Positions 8,222 to 18,112 are shown, counted from the stretch's first letter. The stretch: 64,000 bases of DNA from DMER64 sp964542305 (GCA_964542305.1 CAZITX010000008.1:1-64000), one strand, 5' to 3'. Notes: generated by a model not told the origin, from the letters alone. Made by a program: numbers and translations.

Positions 8222-9730
8222 TTACTCCGGTCGCATTTGCGGGAAGAACAGCACGTCCTGTATACTTGCCGAGTCGGTCATCAGCATGCAAAGACGGTCA
8301 ATACCTATGCCCATTCCGGAGGTGGGTGGCATTCCGAACTCCAAGGCCCGAATAAAATCCATATCTATGAACATGGCTTCGTCATCTCCTTTTTCTTTGA
8401 GCTTCAATTGGTCCCTGAAACGTTCCAGCTGATCCAGCGGATCATTCAGTTCCGAATAGGCATTGGCCAGTTCTTTTCCATTGACAAACAATTCAAACCT
8501 TTCTGTCAGCTGCGGATCCTCACGGTGTTTTTTTGTAAGGGGAGAAGTCGCTTTCGGATAATCGGTAACAAAAGTAGGCTGGATCAGATGTTTTTCACAA
8601 TACTCCCCAAAAATAGCATCTATCAGCTTCCCTATTCCCATTGAAGGAGTAACGGGAACATTCAGATCACGGCATGTTTTCCGGAGTGTTTCTTCGTCCA
8701 TGCCGGATACATCCACTCCCGCATATTCCTTTATGGCTCCGAGCATGGTAACCCGGCGAAAAGGCCTTTTCCAGTCAATGACCCGGTCTCCCAAAGGCAC
8801 CCGGGTGGTTCCGTGAAGTTCCAGTGCGACCTTTTCTACCAGTTTCTCGGTAAATTCCATCATCCAGAAATAATCCTTGTACGCCACGTATATTTCCAAA
8901 ACGGTAAATTCCGGATTGTGGGTACGATCCATTCCTTCATTACGGAAATCTTTCGAAAATTCATAGACACCGGGAAAACCTCCCACAATCAGTTTCTTCA
9001 GGTACAATTCATTGGCGATCCTCATGTACAGGGGAATATCAAGTGCGTTGTGATGTGTCACAAAAGGGCGTGCGTTGGCGCCTCCCGGGATCGGTTGCAA
9101 TATGGGTGTTTCCACCTCCAGGTATCCATGGCTGTTGAAGAATTCACGCATTACGTTGACCATCTTTGTTCTTTTCACGAAGGTTTCCCTAACTTCCGTG
9201 TTCACTATAAGGTCCACATACCGCATTCTGTACCGTTGTTCGGGATCGGTAAAAGCATCGTAAAGCCGGCCTTCTTTTTCCTTCACTATGGGCAGTACCC
9301 TCAGGGATTTGCTCAACAGAACCAGCTCTTTGGCATGTATGGATATTTCTCCGGTTTTAGTGATAAAGGCAAACCCTTTAATTCCCACAATATCACCAAT
9401 GTCGAGCAATTTTTTAAAAACAGTGTTATATAAGGTTTTGTCTTCACCGGGACATATGTCGTCTCTTTTCAAATAAACCTGAATGCGCCCGGAATAATCC
9501 TGAATAACCATAAAAGAGGCGGCTCCCATAATCCTGCGGCTCATGATCCTTCCGGCAAGTGTTACCTCCTGAAAATTCTTCTTTTCATCATCATAGCCGG
9601 AAAGAATTTCCCGTGCGGTGGTATCTACGGGAAATTCAGCTGCGGGATAAGGATCAACACCCAGCTTTTCCAGTTCTTGCAATGCCTGGCGACGGATCTG
9701 TTCTTGTTCACTGATATGAGGATTCTCCAT
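8222..9730 (-). CDS. lysS: Lysyl-tRNA synthetase (class II)
   Basis: Charges tRNA-Lys. The N-terminal OB-fold anticodon domain covers about residues 55-165 (VTLAGRIMSRRIMGAASF). The class II catalytic core has motif 2 around FRNEGMDRTHNPEF and motif 3 ending GMGIGIDRL. The 502 residues from ATG 9728-9730 match the E. coli length; as I recall, many Bacteroides LysRS carry a C-terminal extension, absent here. A TTG six codons upstream was rejected. A TACTTTTG promoter box lies 22 bases upstream. The gene heads a lysS-methyltransferase-aroE unit, divergent from recJ. Confidence 0.96.
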   Translation of the reverse strand: MENPHISEQEQIRRQALQELEKLGVDPYPAAEFPVDTTAREILSGYDDEKKNFQEVTLAGRIMSRRIMGAASFMVIQDYSGRIQVYLKRDDICPGEDKTLYNTVFKKLLDIGDIVGIKGFAFITKTGEISIHAKELVLLSKSLRVLPIVKEKEGRLYDAFTDPEQRYRMRYVDLIVNTEVRETFVKRTKMVNVMREFFNSHGYLEVETPILQPIPGGANARPFVTHHNALDIPLYMRIANELYLKKLIVGGFPGVYEFSKDFRNEGMDRTHNPEFTVLEIYVAYKDYFWMMEFTEKLVEKVALELHGTTRVPLGDRVIDWKRPFRRVTMLGAIKEYAGVDVSGMDEETLRKTCRDLNVPVTPSMGIGKLIDAIFGEYCEKHLIQPTFVTDYPKATSPLTKKHREDPQLTERFELFVNGKELANAYSELNDPLDQLERFRDQLKLKEKGDDEAMFIDMDFIRALEFGMPPTSGMGIGIDRLCMLMTDSASIQDVLFFPQMRPE

Positions 9731-9752
9731 AGAATTTGATTTTAACAACCTG

Positions 9753-9760
9753 CAAAAGTA
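9753..9760 (-). promoter_or_regulatory. -7 box of lysS
   Basis: TACTTTTG on the minus strand, an exact TAnnTTTG match, 22 bases before the lysS ATG. It faces the recJ box at 9794 across 33 bases, so the upstream elements of the two promoters must overlap. Confidence 0.55.
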
Positions 9761-9793
9761 AGCATTTTTTTACACGCATAAGGATTATATTCT

Positions 9794-9801
9794 TACCTTT
9801 G
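9794..9801 (+). promoter_or_regulatory. -7 box of recJ
   Basis: TACCTTTG, an exact TAnnTTTG match, 10 bases before the recJ ATG at 9812. It implies a 5' leader of about 6 bases. It is divergent to the lysS box. Confidence 0.55.
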
Positions 9802-9811
9802 TAAGATTAAT

Positions 9812-11545
9812 ATGGCTTTGGACAAAAAATGGATTGTTAAAGAGCCCGGGAACCCGGCTCTGGTTAGGCAGCTGGCCTCCGATCTGGGAGTAGATCAGGC
9901 CTTAGCCAACTTATTGGTTCAAAGAAATATTAAATCACTCTCACAAGCTAAAACCTTTTTCCGTCCCCAGCTGGAAGACCTCCATGATCCTTACCTGATG
10001 AAAGACATGGACAAAGCGGTCAAAAGGCTTGACAGGGCTATCCGGGAAAGTGAAAAAATACTGGTATACGGGGATTACGATGTGGACGGCACAACCGCCG
10101 TATCGTTGGTTTATTCTTTCCTGCGTAAAGAAACGCCAATGGTCTCTTATTACATACCTGACCGCTATACGGAAGGATACGGAATATCACGGATAGGAAT
10201 CGATGCCGCGGCCGATGAAGGATGTACCCTCATCATTGCCCTGGATTGCGGGATCAAGGCAAACGACAAAGTGGAATATGCCAGGCAAAAGGGTATTGAT
10301 TTCATAATTTGTGATCACCACCTGCCTGCGGACGAATTACCACAGGCTGCTGCCGTACTGGATCCCAAAAGGCCTGATTGCCATTATCCTTTTGATGAGC
10401 TGAGCGGTTGCGGAGTAGGATTCAAGCTTATGCAGGCCTATTGTATCCGTAAGAACATCCCCCTGACAGAATTGTATCCGTTCCTGGATCTGTTGGTTGT
10501 CAGTATAGCCTCTGACCTGGTGTCCATAACGGGAGAGAATCGCATACTGGCCCATTACGGACTGAAACAATTGAATGAAGCGCCGCGTAAAGGGTTGCTT
10601 TCCATTATCAAACTGGGAGGGCTTGAAAAACACCAGATCACCATTGACGACATTGTTTTTAAGATTGGCCCCCGCATCAATGCCGCAGGAAGGATGGAAT
10701 CCGGAAAAATGGCCGTAGACCTGCTCATTTCCCGCACCGATGACGATGCTTCGCAGATAGGACATACCATAAACGATCATAACGACGACAGAAAGAACAT
10801 AGACCGGAAGATTACACAGGAGGCACTGGCTATGGTCAGGGATATGCCCGGTCTGGAGAATAAAAAATCCACAGTAGTCTATAATCCCAAATGGCACAAG
10901 GGTGTCGTGGGGATAGTAGCTTCACGTCTTGTGGAAAATTATTACCGTCCCACTATTGTTCTGACACGTTCCAACGGTTTTATTACAGGATCAGCCCGAA
11001 GCATCCCCGGATTTGACCTTTATGAAGCCATAGAAAGTTGCAGTGATCTGCTGGAAAATTTCGGAGGTCATATGTATGCGGCAGGATTGACCATGAGTGA
11101 AAAGCATTACCAGGAATTTTGCCACCGGTTTGAATCCCTGGTAGCGGAAAAAGTAACGGATGAAATGCTAACGCCACTGGTTAATATTGATACTTATCTG
11201 GATTTTAAGCAAATAACTCCAAAATTCTTCCGACTCTTAAAACAGTTCCAGCCTTTCGGTCCCGGGAACCTTTCTCCTGTATTTGTGACTGAAAATGTGT
11301 ACGATAACGGGAACGGACGCCTGGTGGGATCGGATTCGGGCCACCTGAAACTGGAACTGATCCAGGAAGAAGAACCTTACCGTCCCATATCTGCCATTGC
11401 ATTCAATCAAAGCCTGCATTTTGAGCATATGCATAACGGGAATCCCGTTGATGTATGTTATTCTGTTGCCGAGAATTATTACCGGGGTATAGCCAACATA
11501 CAGTTGCGCATTAAAGACATTAAAGACAGGGAAGTGATCGTCTAA
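9812..11545 (+). CDS. recJ: Single-stranded-DNA-specific exonuclease RecJ
   Basis: 5'-to-3' ssDNA exonuclease for recombinational repair, mismatch repair and base excision repair. The DHH phosphoesterase core shows VYGDYDVDGTTAVSL (DYDVDG at 88-93), a downstream IALDCGI, and CDHHLPADELPQA with the DHH motif. The DHHA1 domain has GSARSIPGFDLYEA and FGGHMYAAG, and a C-terminal OB domain follows. The 577 residues match the family. It stands alone between divergent lysS and convergent aroK. Its TAA overlaps the aroK stop by 4 bases. Confidence 0.96.
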   Translation: MALDKKWIVKEPGNPALVRQLASDLGVDQALANLLVQRNIKSLSQAKTFFRPQLEDLHDPYLMKDMDKAVKRLDRAIRESEKILVYGDYDVDGTTAVSLVYSFLRKETPMVSYYIPDRYTEGYGISRIGIDAAADEGCTLIIALDCGIKANDKVEYARQKGIDFIICDHHLPADELPQAAAVLDPKRPDCHYPFDELSGCGVGFKLMQAYCIRKNIPLTELYPFLDLLVVSIASDLVSITGENRILAHYGLKQLNEAPRKGLLSIIKLGGLEKHQITIDDIVFKIGPRINAAGRMESGKMAVDLLISRTDDDASQIGHTINDHNDDRKNIDRKITQEALAMVRDMPGLENKKSTVVYNPKWHKGVVGIVASRLVENYYRPTIVLTRSNGFITGSARSIPGFDLYEAIESCSDLLENFGGHMYAAGLTMSEKHYQEFCHRFESLVAEKVTDEMLTPLVNIDTYLDFKQITPKFFRLLKQFQPFGPGNLSPVFVTENVYDNGNGRLVGSDSGHLKLELIQEEEPYRPISAIAFNQSLHFEHMHNGNPVDVCYSVAENYYRGIANIQLRIKDIKDREVIV

Positions 11546-12000
11546 GGCACTACTGTTTCATCAGCCTTTTTATACCATTTTATACGGGAATCGTATAGTT
11601 TACCGGCATCTGTATGTTGTAGCAAAGGCCATCTGTCGGGCTCTTGGGAAAGTCTTTTAAGGATAATTTCCAAAGGAGTGTCAATAAATACCACATGCCC
11701 GTGGGTTTTCATAAAATCCAGGTTATCATAAAAACACGGCGTTCCTCCTCCGCAGGCAACTATGGTTGAGGGTTTTCCAAGATCAATCCAATTCTGAACA
11801 ATTTCATGCAAGGCATCCCTTTCCATTTCCCGGAAAGCTTTTTCTCCCTTCCTGCCCAGAATCTCCCGTGGACTGATCCCGGTTCTGTCAAAAATAACCT
11901 TGTCCATGTCCACAAAACGGGCCCCCTTCTCCTGTGCATGGCGGGCCCCCAGAGTGGTTTTTCCGCTACCCATAAAACCTATGTAGAAAACAAGTTTCAT
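11542..12000 (-). CDS. aroK: Shikimate kinase
   Basis: Phosphorylates shikimate at the 3-OH with ATP. Walker A is IGFMGSGKTT (7-16), the shikimate aspartate lies in FVDMDKVI, and the ACGGGTPC loop precedes the LID region around LSQEPDRWPLL. The 152 residues are slightly short, with a clipped C-terminus after WYKKADETVVP. It starts 10 bases after parC, so parE-parC-aroK probably share one message from the promoter at 16528. The last codon overlaps the recJ stop. Confidence 0.93.
   Translation of the reverse strand: MKLVFYIGFMGSGKTTLGARHAQEKGARFVDMDKVIFDRTGISPREILGRKGEKAFREMERDALHEIVQNWIDLGKPSTIVACGGGTPCFYDNLDFMKTHGHVVFIDTPLEIILKRLSQEPDRWPLLQHTDAGKLYDSRIKWYKKADETVVP
11544..11571 (+). terminator. 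Possible recJ terminator inside the aroK 3' end
   Basis: AAGGC (11544-11548) pairs with GCCTT (11564-11568), a 5-bp stem with a 15-base loop (an inner CTG/CAG may shorten it), followed by a T run (11567-11571). It begins in the recJ stop codon and lies in aroK coding sequence. The stem is weak. Confidence 0.35.
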
Positions 12001-12010
12001 AGGTATAGAA

Positions 12011-14683
12011 TTATAGTAATGTCATTTGGTATGCATCCTCATCACTTAAATTGGCGGATGGTTTTTCTCCTGCTACAGGAGCAGGTGGTGTTTTACCCTG
12101 TGAAACAGGTCCGTCCAGCTCAAAATCCATCTCGTCGTCTTTTCCGTTATTGTCGTCTTTTCCGGGATCGGCACCCGGTTCAATGAATTCGATCTTTTCT
12201 ACTTCGAATGTGGTGATACGTTTGCCTTTGGCCCGGAAACTTTTATCGTTGATAAACTCAACGGCATCAATAATCTCGGACGGCCTTTTGGCATGCTTCC
12301 CGGAAAACGTGACCTGTATCCTGGGGAATGTGTCTTCTGAAATATCAACAAGGTAAGAGCCTTCGGCTTCACTGATAAATGACTGGAGCAGATTTTCAGA
12401 AACTTCAAAACGGAAGCGTTTCAGGTAAAAATACCCTGAACCCCCATCGAAATAGATAGCCGTAAAGATCTTCCCGGTATCCAGTTTTTCTATCAGCCGG
12501 ATTTCCTGCTGATAGCGGTTACTCAAATCGAAATTGGTGGTATAGAACGAACCGTTCCGGTTTACGGCTAATAGACTTTCATCGGTAAGAAACTCGCCCA
12601 GGTAAAGGCCTCTGCCGTCGTTGTTGAGTCTTTGAATGTCTGTGTCGAACCATATTTTTCGGCCGCCCATGGTGGCAACTCCCTTGTCCTTGAGAGTAAT
12701 TTTCTGAACCGCATAACGACTAAGAATATTTCCCCTGCTGTTGCGTCCTTTTATAGCCAGATCCAGGAAAGAGTATTCAAATATAAGCTTCTTCAGCTTG
12801 GGTCTTGCTTTCAGGTATATCTTGATGCTTTCGGCTTCCCCGTTGGGATTGGCCGAGAACCACAGGATCTGCGATCCGGGTTTTCCCTGGGTCAGGTTGT
12901 ATTCTTTGTCCCGGGTGATACCGCTTACAGAAAAGCGTTTTACGAATACCTTCCCGTTTTTACCGTCCCTGTAGGCTACGTTGTACACCGTACGGGTGTC
13001 TTTTTTTCTGAATATTCCGGTGTAGATAATGTCTTTACCGAAGTATACCTTTTCGGCCACTTTTTTAACCGAATACGAACCGTCTTTCAGAAACACGATC
13101 ACTTCGTCCAGGTTGGAACAATCGCAAACAAATACGGCTTTGTCGTCTTTTTTCATCTCGGTTCCCACAAACCCGGATTCACTGTTGACGTATAGTTTGC
13201 AATTTGCAAGGATCACTTTGGACGCTTCTATGGTTTCAAAATCAGAGATCTCGGTCCTGCGGGGGAAACGGTTGCCGTATTTTTTCTTAAGGTTTTCAAA
13301 ATAATCTATGGCATATTGTGTCAGGTGTTCCAGGTTGTTTCTGACCCGGGCCATTTCCTGATCCAGCGATTGGATGTGTTCTTCGGCTTTTTTAATGTCA
13401 AAGCGGGATATCTTCCGCACCGGCTTTTCTACCAGTTTCCTTATCTCGGCCGAGGTTACGGGCCGGCGCAAACGATCCTTGAAACGAAGCATTTCCGTTT
13501 CCACATCCTGCAATTGTTTTTCCCACGTACGGGCATCGTTTTCCAAAACCCGGAAGACTTTTTCCTGGAAAAATATTTTTTCCAGGGAAGAGAAATGCCA
13601 ATCTTCTTCCAACTCGGCCATACGGATCTCCAACTCGGCTTTTAAAAGATTCCGGGTGCGGTCCGTGCTGTAACGCAACATGTCTTCCACACTCAAGACT
13701 AACGGTTTTCCGTCCATGATCACACAGGCATCCGGAGACACGGATACTTCGCATTTTGTGAAAGCGTACAGGGCGTCAATGGTCTTATCGGGAGAAACAT
13801 CATTGGCCAAATGGATCAGGATTTCCACCTGTTCTGCGGTGTTGTCATCTATTTTGCGGATGCGGATCTTCCCTTTGTCATTGGCTGTTATTATGGAACG
13901 GATCAGGCTTTCGGTAGTTTGTCCGTAAGGAATCTCGGTAATTGCAAGAGTCTTTTTATCTACTTTAATAATCCGTGCCCTGACCTTTACGCGGCTTACT
14001 TTACTGCCTATGCCTCCGTTGTAGTTACTGCAATCTATAAGGCCTCCTGTGAGAAAGTCGGGATACAACGTAAAAGGTTCATCCTTAAGATGTGCAACCG
14101 AAGCATCCAGTAATTCATTAAAATTGTGAGGCAGTATGCGGGTGGCCAGTCCAACGGCAATGCCTTCGGCCCCCTGGGCCAGTAAAAGCGGAAACTTAAC
14201 CGGTAACGATTCAGGTTCCTGGTTTCTGCCATCGTAGGAAGGTGTCCAGACCGTGGTTTTGGGATTGAATACCACATCTATGGCAAATTTGCTCAGACGG
14301 GCTTCTATGTATCGGGGAGCTGCCGAGGAATCCCCTGTAAGTATATTGCCCCAGTTACCCTGGGTATCCACTAAAAGGTCTTTTTGTCCCAACTGTACCA
14401 GGGCATCTCCAATGGAAGCATCACCATGGGGGTGGAATTGCATGGTGTGTCCTATGATATTGGCTACTTTATTGTAACGCCCGTCTTCCATTCTTTTCAT
14501 GGAATGCAGGATACGGCGCTGTACGGGTTTCAGCCCGTCTGTGATGTGGGGAACAGCCCGTTCCAGGATTACATAGGAAGAGTATTCCAGGAACCAGTCT
14601 TTGAACATACCGGTTAAACGGTATTTCTTGTCTCCTTCTTCACTCAGGATACGTAAATACTTCAGTTGGTCTTCGCTCATCAT
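12011..14683 (-). CDS. parC: DNA topoisomerase IV subunit A (gyrase A-like)
   Basis: The cleavage-religation subunit that decatenates daughter chromosomes. The N-terminal winged helix has AVPHITDGLKPVQRRILHSM and GHTMQFHPHGDASIGDAL. The catalytic tyrosine is Tyr125 in APRYIEARLS. A coiled-coil/tower region and a C-terminal beta-propeller part follow, then an acidic low-complexity tail (about 845-890). No canonical gyrase GyrA-box was recognised, and pairing with the adjacent ParE-like gene supports topo IV. Start is ATG ATG at 14681-14683/14678-14680. It lies 3 bases after parE. Confidence 0.93.
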   Translation of the reverse strand: MMSEDQLKYLRILSEEGDKKYRLTGMFKDWFLEYSSYVILERAVPHITDGLKPVQRRILHSMKRMEDGRYNKVANIIGHTMQFHPHGDASIGDALVQLGQKDLLVDTQGNWGNILTGDSSAAPRYIEARLSKFAIDVVFNPKTTVWTPSYDGRNQEPESLPVKFPLLLAQGAEGIAVGLATRILPHNFNELLDASVAHLKDEPFTLYPDFLTGGLIDCSNYNGGIGSKVSRVKVRARIIKVDKKTLAITEIPYGQTTESLIRSIITANDKGKIRIRKIDDNTAEQVEILIHLANDVSPDKTIDALYAFTKCEVSVSPDACVIMDGKPLVLSVEDMLRYSTDRTRNLLKAELEIRMAELEEDWHFSSLEKIFFQEKVFRVLENDARTWEKQLQDVETEMLRFKDRLRRPVTSAEIRKLVEKPVRKISRFDIKKAEEHIQSLDQEMARVRNNLEHLTQYAIDYFENLKKKYGNRFPRRTEISDFETIEASKVILANCKLYVNSESGFVGTEMKKDDKAVFVCDCSNLDEVIVFLKDGSYSVKKVAEKVYFGKDIIYTGIFRKKDTRTVYNVAYRDGKNGKVFVKRFSVSGITRDKEYNLTQGKPGSQILWFSANPNGEAESIKIYLKARPKLKKLIFEYSFLDLAIKGRNSRGNILSRYAVQKITLKDKGVATMGGRKIWFDTDIQRLNNDGRGLYLGEFLTDESLLAVNRNGSFYTTNFDLSNRYQQEIRLIEKLDTGKIFTAIYFDGGSGYFYLKRFRFEVSENLLQSFISEAEGSYLVDISEDTFPRIQVTFSGKHAKRPSEIIDAVEFINDKSFRAKGKRITTFEVEKIEFIEPGADPGKDDNNGKDDEMDFELDGPVSQGKTPPAPVAGEKPSANLSDEDAYQMTLL

Positions 14684-14686
14684 GGC

Positions 14687-16519
14687 TTAATCTCCCACCA
14701 TCCTTAAGTTGTTGACTATAAATTCCCTGCGCTGAGGCGAATTTTCACCCATATAAAACCTCAGCAGTTCCGGGAGCCTGTCGTCCTTATCCAGCCGGAC
14801 CATATCAAGGCGTATATTCTCTCCAATAAATTCTTTGAATTCGTCTGGAGATATCTCACCCAGGCCTTTAAAACGGGTAATCTCGGGGTCCGGTCCCAGG
14901 TCCTTCACGGCTTTCTCTCTCTCCTGTTCGGTATAACAATAACGTGTTTCTTTTTTGTTCCTGACACGGAACAGGGGTGTTTGCAATATATAAATGTGTC
15001 CGTGCCGAACCAGTTCCGGGAAAAATTGCAGGAAGAAGCTCAAGAGCAACATGCGGATATGCATTCCGTCCGGGTCGGCATCGGTGGCAATAATGATCTT
15101 ATTATAGCGCAGATCGTCCAGGTCTTCTTCTATGTTCAGGGCAGCTTGCAACAGGTTGAACTCGTCATTGGTATAGACAACCTGCTTGGACATGCCGTAT
15201 GTGTTCTCTGGTTTTCCCCTAAGACTGAAGACCGCCTGGATGTTTGGATTTCTGCTTTTGGTTATGGATCCGCTGGCAGAATCACCTTCAGTTATGAACA
15301 GCATGGTCTGTTCTGCTTTGTCGCTTTTATCCGTGAAATGAACACGGCAATCCCGGAGCTTGCGGTTGTGAAGGCTTATCTTACGGGCGTTTTCCTTTGC
15401 TTTTTTGCGCACTGCACCAACGGCTTTCCTTTCTTTTTCGTTTTCTATGATCTTTTTCAACAGGATATCCGCCGTTTCCGGATTTTTGTGCAGGTAATTG
15501 TCCAGGTGTTCTTTTACAAAATCACTTATAAAGCTGCGCAGGGTAGGGCCTTCTGGTCCCATATCTTTTGAATCCAGAATGGTTTTTGTCTGGTTAGCGA
15601 ATTTGGGTTCAATAAGGCGAATGCTTATGGCCCCAACTATGGATTGCCGGATGTCGGAAGGCTCAAAGTCCTTTTTATAAAACTCTTTAATGGTACGTGC
15701 CACTGCCTCTCTGAAAACCGACAAGTGGGTGCCTCCCTGGGATGTGTTCTGGCCGTTGGCAAAGGACATAATGCTTTCCCCGGTTTCATTGGCATGAGTA
15801 ATGACCATTTCAATATCCTGTCCCGTTAAATGAATGGGCGGATAGAGCGTTTCTTCGGCCATACTTTCCAGGACAAGGTCCAGCAGCCCGTTTTTGGAAA
15901 CGTATTCATTTCCGTTAAGTTGCATTTTCAACCCTTTGTTCAGGTAGGCATAATGCCGCATCATCTCCTGGACAAATTCCAGGTTAATGGTGTAATTGGG
16001 AAACAATACAGGGTCTGGGGAAAATTTGACCAACGTCCCGTCTTTTTCTTCCGTTTGGGTGGTTCCTTCTTCCAGCAAAATACCTTTGGAAAATTTTCCG
16101 AAACGGCTCTTGCCTTCCCGGAAAGATTCTATGTAGAACATGGTGGAAGTCGCATTAACTGCTTTCAGTCCCACCCCGTTAAGGCCCACGGCCTTTTGAA
16201 AGGATTTGTTATCGTATTTTGCGCCGGTGTTCATTTTGTTAGCGGCCTCAATAACTTTTCCGAAAGGAATGCCCCTTCCGTAATCACGGACCGAGATCTC
16301 TTTATCACGGATGGTTACCGAAATTACTTTTCCGTTTCCCATGGCATACTCGTCTACCGAGTTGTCAATGACTTCTTTAATCAGCACATAAAGCCCGTCA
16401 TCGGGGGTACTTCCGTCACCCGATTTTCCAATGTACATACCCGGCCTCAGGCGGATATGCTCGTTCCATTCCAGGGTTTTGAAACTCGCTTCTGAGTAAG
16501 ATGATAATGGGTTAGACAT
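14687..16519 (-). CDS. parE: DNA topoisomerase IV subunit B
   Basis: ATPase subunit of topo IV. The GHKL fold has EVIDNSVDEYAMG and RDYGRGIPFG. A transducer domain follows, then the Toprim motif LFITEGDSASGS and the DADPDGMHIRMLLL metal site. The 610-residue length from ATG 16517-16519 is typical of ParE; gyrase B would have an insert. A GTG three codons upstream lies inside the -7 box TATCTTTG (16528-16535) and is rejected. The ATG starts only 8 bases after that box, so the message should be almost leaderless. parE, parC and aroK form a run; atpD is divergent. Confidence 0.94.
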   Translation of the reverse strand: MSNPLSSYSEASFKTLEWNEHIRLRPGMYIGKSGDGSTPDDGLYVLIKEVIDNSVDEYAMGNGKVISVTIRDKEISVRDYGRGIPFGKVIEAANKMNTGAKYDNKSFQKAVGLNGVGLKAVNATSTMFYIESFREGKSRFGKFSKGILLEEGTTQTEEKDGTLVKFSPDPVLFPNYTINLEFVQEMMRHYAYLNKGLKMQLNGNEYVSKNGLLDLVLESMAEETLYPPIHLTGQDIEMVITHANETGESIMSFANGQNTSQGGTHLSVFREAVARTIKEFYKKDFEPSDIRQSIVGAISIRLIEPKFANQTKTILDSKDMGPEGPTLRSFISDFVKEHLDNYLHKNPETADILLKKIIENEKERKAVGAVRKKAKENARKISLHNRKLRDCRVHFTDKSDKAEQTMLFITEGDSASGSITKSRNPNIQAVFSLRGKPENTYGMSKQVVYTNDEFNLLQAALNIEEDLDDLRYNKIIIATDADPDGMHIRMLLLSFFLQFFPELVRHGHIYILQTPLFRVRNKKETRYCYTEQEREKAVKDLGPDPEITRFKGLGEISPDEFKEFIGENIRLDMVRLDKDDRLPELLRFYMGENSPQRREFIVNNLRMVGD

Positions 16520-16527
16520 ACGGGGCA

Positions 16528-16535
16528 CAAAGATA
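16528..16535 (-). promoter_or_regulatory. -7 box of parE-parC-aroK
   Basis: TATCTTTG on the minus strand, an exact TAnnTTTG match, 8 bases before the parE ATG. It is separated from the divergent atpD box by 33 bases. Confidence 0.55.
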
Positions 16536-16568
16536 AAAAAAACTGGTATAAGTAGTCTAATTAATGAT

Positions 16569-16576
16569 TACATTTG
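16569..16576 (+). promoter_or_regulatory. -7 box of the ATP synthase operon
   Basis: TACATTTG, an exact TAnnTTTG match, 30 bases before the atpD ATG. It is the only good promoter candidate ahead of the nine atp genes. Confidence 0.55.
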
Positions 16577-16606
16577 CGGCTGGTTCTATTAACAAAATAA
16601 TTCATT

Positions 16607-18112
16607 ATGTCAGATATGAAGGGATGCATCTCACAAATTATCGGGCCGGTAGTAGACGTAGTCTTTACTCCCGCAGAAACCGGAAAAATGAGATTGCCTT
16701 CAATACATCATGCACTTGAAGCAAAGCGTAACGACGGCAAAGAAATTGTGCTGGAAGTTCAGCAGCATATAGGGGATTATACAGTTCGTACAGTAGCCAT
16801 GGATTCTACAGACGGTCTTTCCCGCGGGACGGAAATCAGGATTACGGACGGTCCCATTACAATGCCTGTAGGGGAACCGGTAAAAGGAAGGCTGATGAAT
16901 GTAACCGGGGAAACCATAGACGGGCTGACACCGTTGGACAAAAGCCTGGGATCGTCTCCCATACACAAAACACCCCCCAAATTTGAGGATCTGACAACTT
17001 CAAGCGAAGTATTGTTTACGGGTATTAAGGTCATTGACCTGCTGGAACCTTACCTGAAAGGAGGTAAGATAGGCTTGTTCGGAGGGGCAGGTGTAGGCAA
17101 GACTGTGATTATTATGGAACTGATAAACAATATTGCCAAAAAACACAACGGTTTTTCGGTTTTTGCCGGCGTAGGAGAACGTACGCGTGAAGGGAACGAC
17201 CTGTTGCGCGAAATGATACAGTCAGGAGTGATCCGCTACGGGGAAGCTTTTCGTGAAAGCATGGAAAAAGGGGAATGGGATCTGACAAAAGTAGATTACA
17301 CTGAGCTGGCAAAATCCCAGGCCACACTGGTGTTCGGACAGATGAACGAACCTCCCGGTGCCCGTGCTTCGGTGGCCCTGAGCGGACTTACCATTGCCGA
17401 GTCCATTCGGGATGACGACGGGAGTGTTAAAGATATATTGTTGTTCATAGATAATATTTTCCGTTTTACCCAGGCAGGCTCGGAAGTGTCGGCTTTATTG
17501 GGGCGAATGCCCTCAGCCGTCGGTTACCAGCCTACTCTGGCTACGGAGATGGGAATCATGCAGGAACGCATTGCCTCTACACGCAACGGATCCATAACAT
17601 CCATCCAGGCTGTTTATGTACCTGCAGACGATTTGACCGATCCTGCCCCGGCTACTACATTCTCTCACCTGGATGCAACAACGGTTTTATCCCGTAAAAT
17701 TACCGAGATGGGAATATACCCCGCAGTAGATCCGCTGGAATCCACATCCAGGATCCTGGATCCGGCCATCGTGGGACAGGAACACTACAATACCGCACAG
17801 AAAGTAAAACAAATACTGCAGCGCAACAAGGAACTCCAGGATATCATTTCCATCCTGGGTATGGAAGAACTTTCCCGTGAAGACCAATTGACGGTTAACC
17901 GGGCCAGAAAAGTTCAGCGGTTTCTCTCACAGCCTTTTACGGTAGCTGAAAAATTTACCGGATTGAAAGGCGTTATGGTCCCCATAGAAGAGTGTATAAA
18001 AGGGTTTAACCGGATTATTGACGGAGAAGTGGACAATATACCCGAAAATGCTTTTCTGAATGTGGGAACTATAGAAGATGCTATTGAAAAAGGAAAACGA
18101 ATTATGCAATGA
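16607..18112 (+). CDS. atpD: ATP synthase F1 subunit beta
   Basis: Catalytic subunit of F1. The N-terminal beta barrel starts MKGCISQIIGPVVDVVF. Walker A is GLFGGAGVGKTVI, VFAGVGERTREGNDL carries the catalytic Glu/Arg region, and ILLFIDNIFRFTQAGSE is Walker B. The 501 residues agree with the Bacteroidales form. It is the first gene of the operon, an order in which beta-epsilon precede the Fo genes and alpha-gamma come last, as in Bacteroidales. The TGA stop overlaps the atpC ATG (ATGA). Confidence 0.98.
   Translation: MSDMKGCISQIIGPVVDVVFTPAETGKMRLPSIHHALEAKRNDGKEIVLEVQQHIGDYTVRTVAMDSTDGLSRGTEIRITDGPITMPVGEPVKGRLMNVTGETIDGLTPLDKSLGSSPIHKTPPKFEDLTTSSEVLFTGIKVIDLLEPYLKGGKIGLFGGAGVGKTVIIMELINNIAKKHNGFSVFAGVGERTREGNDLLREMIQSGVIRYGEAFRESMEKGEWDLTKVDYTELAKSQATLVFGQMNEPPGARASVALSGLTIAESIRDDDGSVKDILLFIDNIFRFTQAGSEVSALLGRMPSAVGYQPTLATEMGIMQERIASTRNGSITSIQAVYVPADDLTDPAPATTFSHLDATTVLSRKITEMGIYPAVDPLESTSRILDPAIVGQEHYNTAQKVKQILQRNKELQDIISILGMEELSREDQLTVNRARKVQRFLSQPFTVAEKFTGLKGVMVPIEECIKGFNRIIDGEVDNIPENAFLNVGTIEDAIEKGKRIMQ

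Noticed and set aside
9731..9748. Longer lysS starting at TTG 9748
   Set aside because: TTG is a poor start, the extra residues are unlike the family, and ATG 9730 fits the N-terminus.
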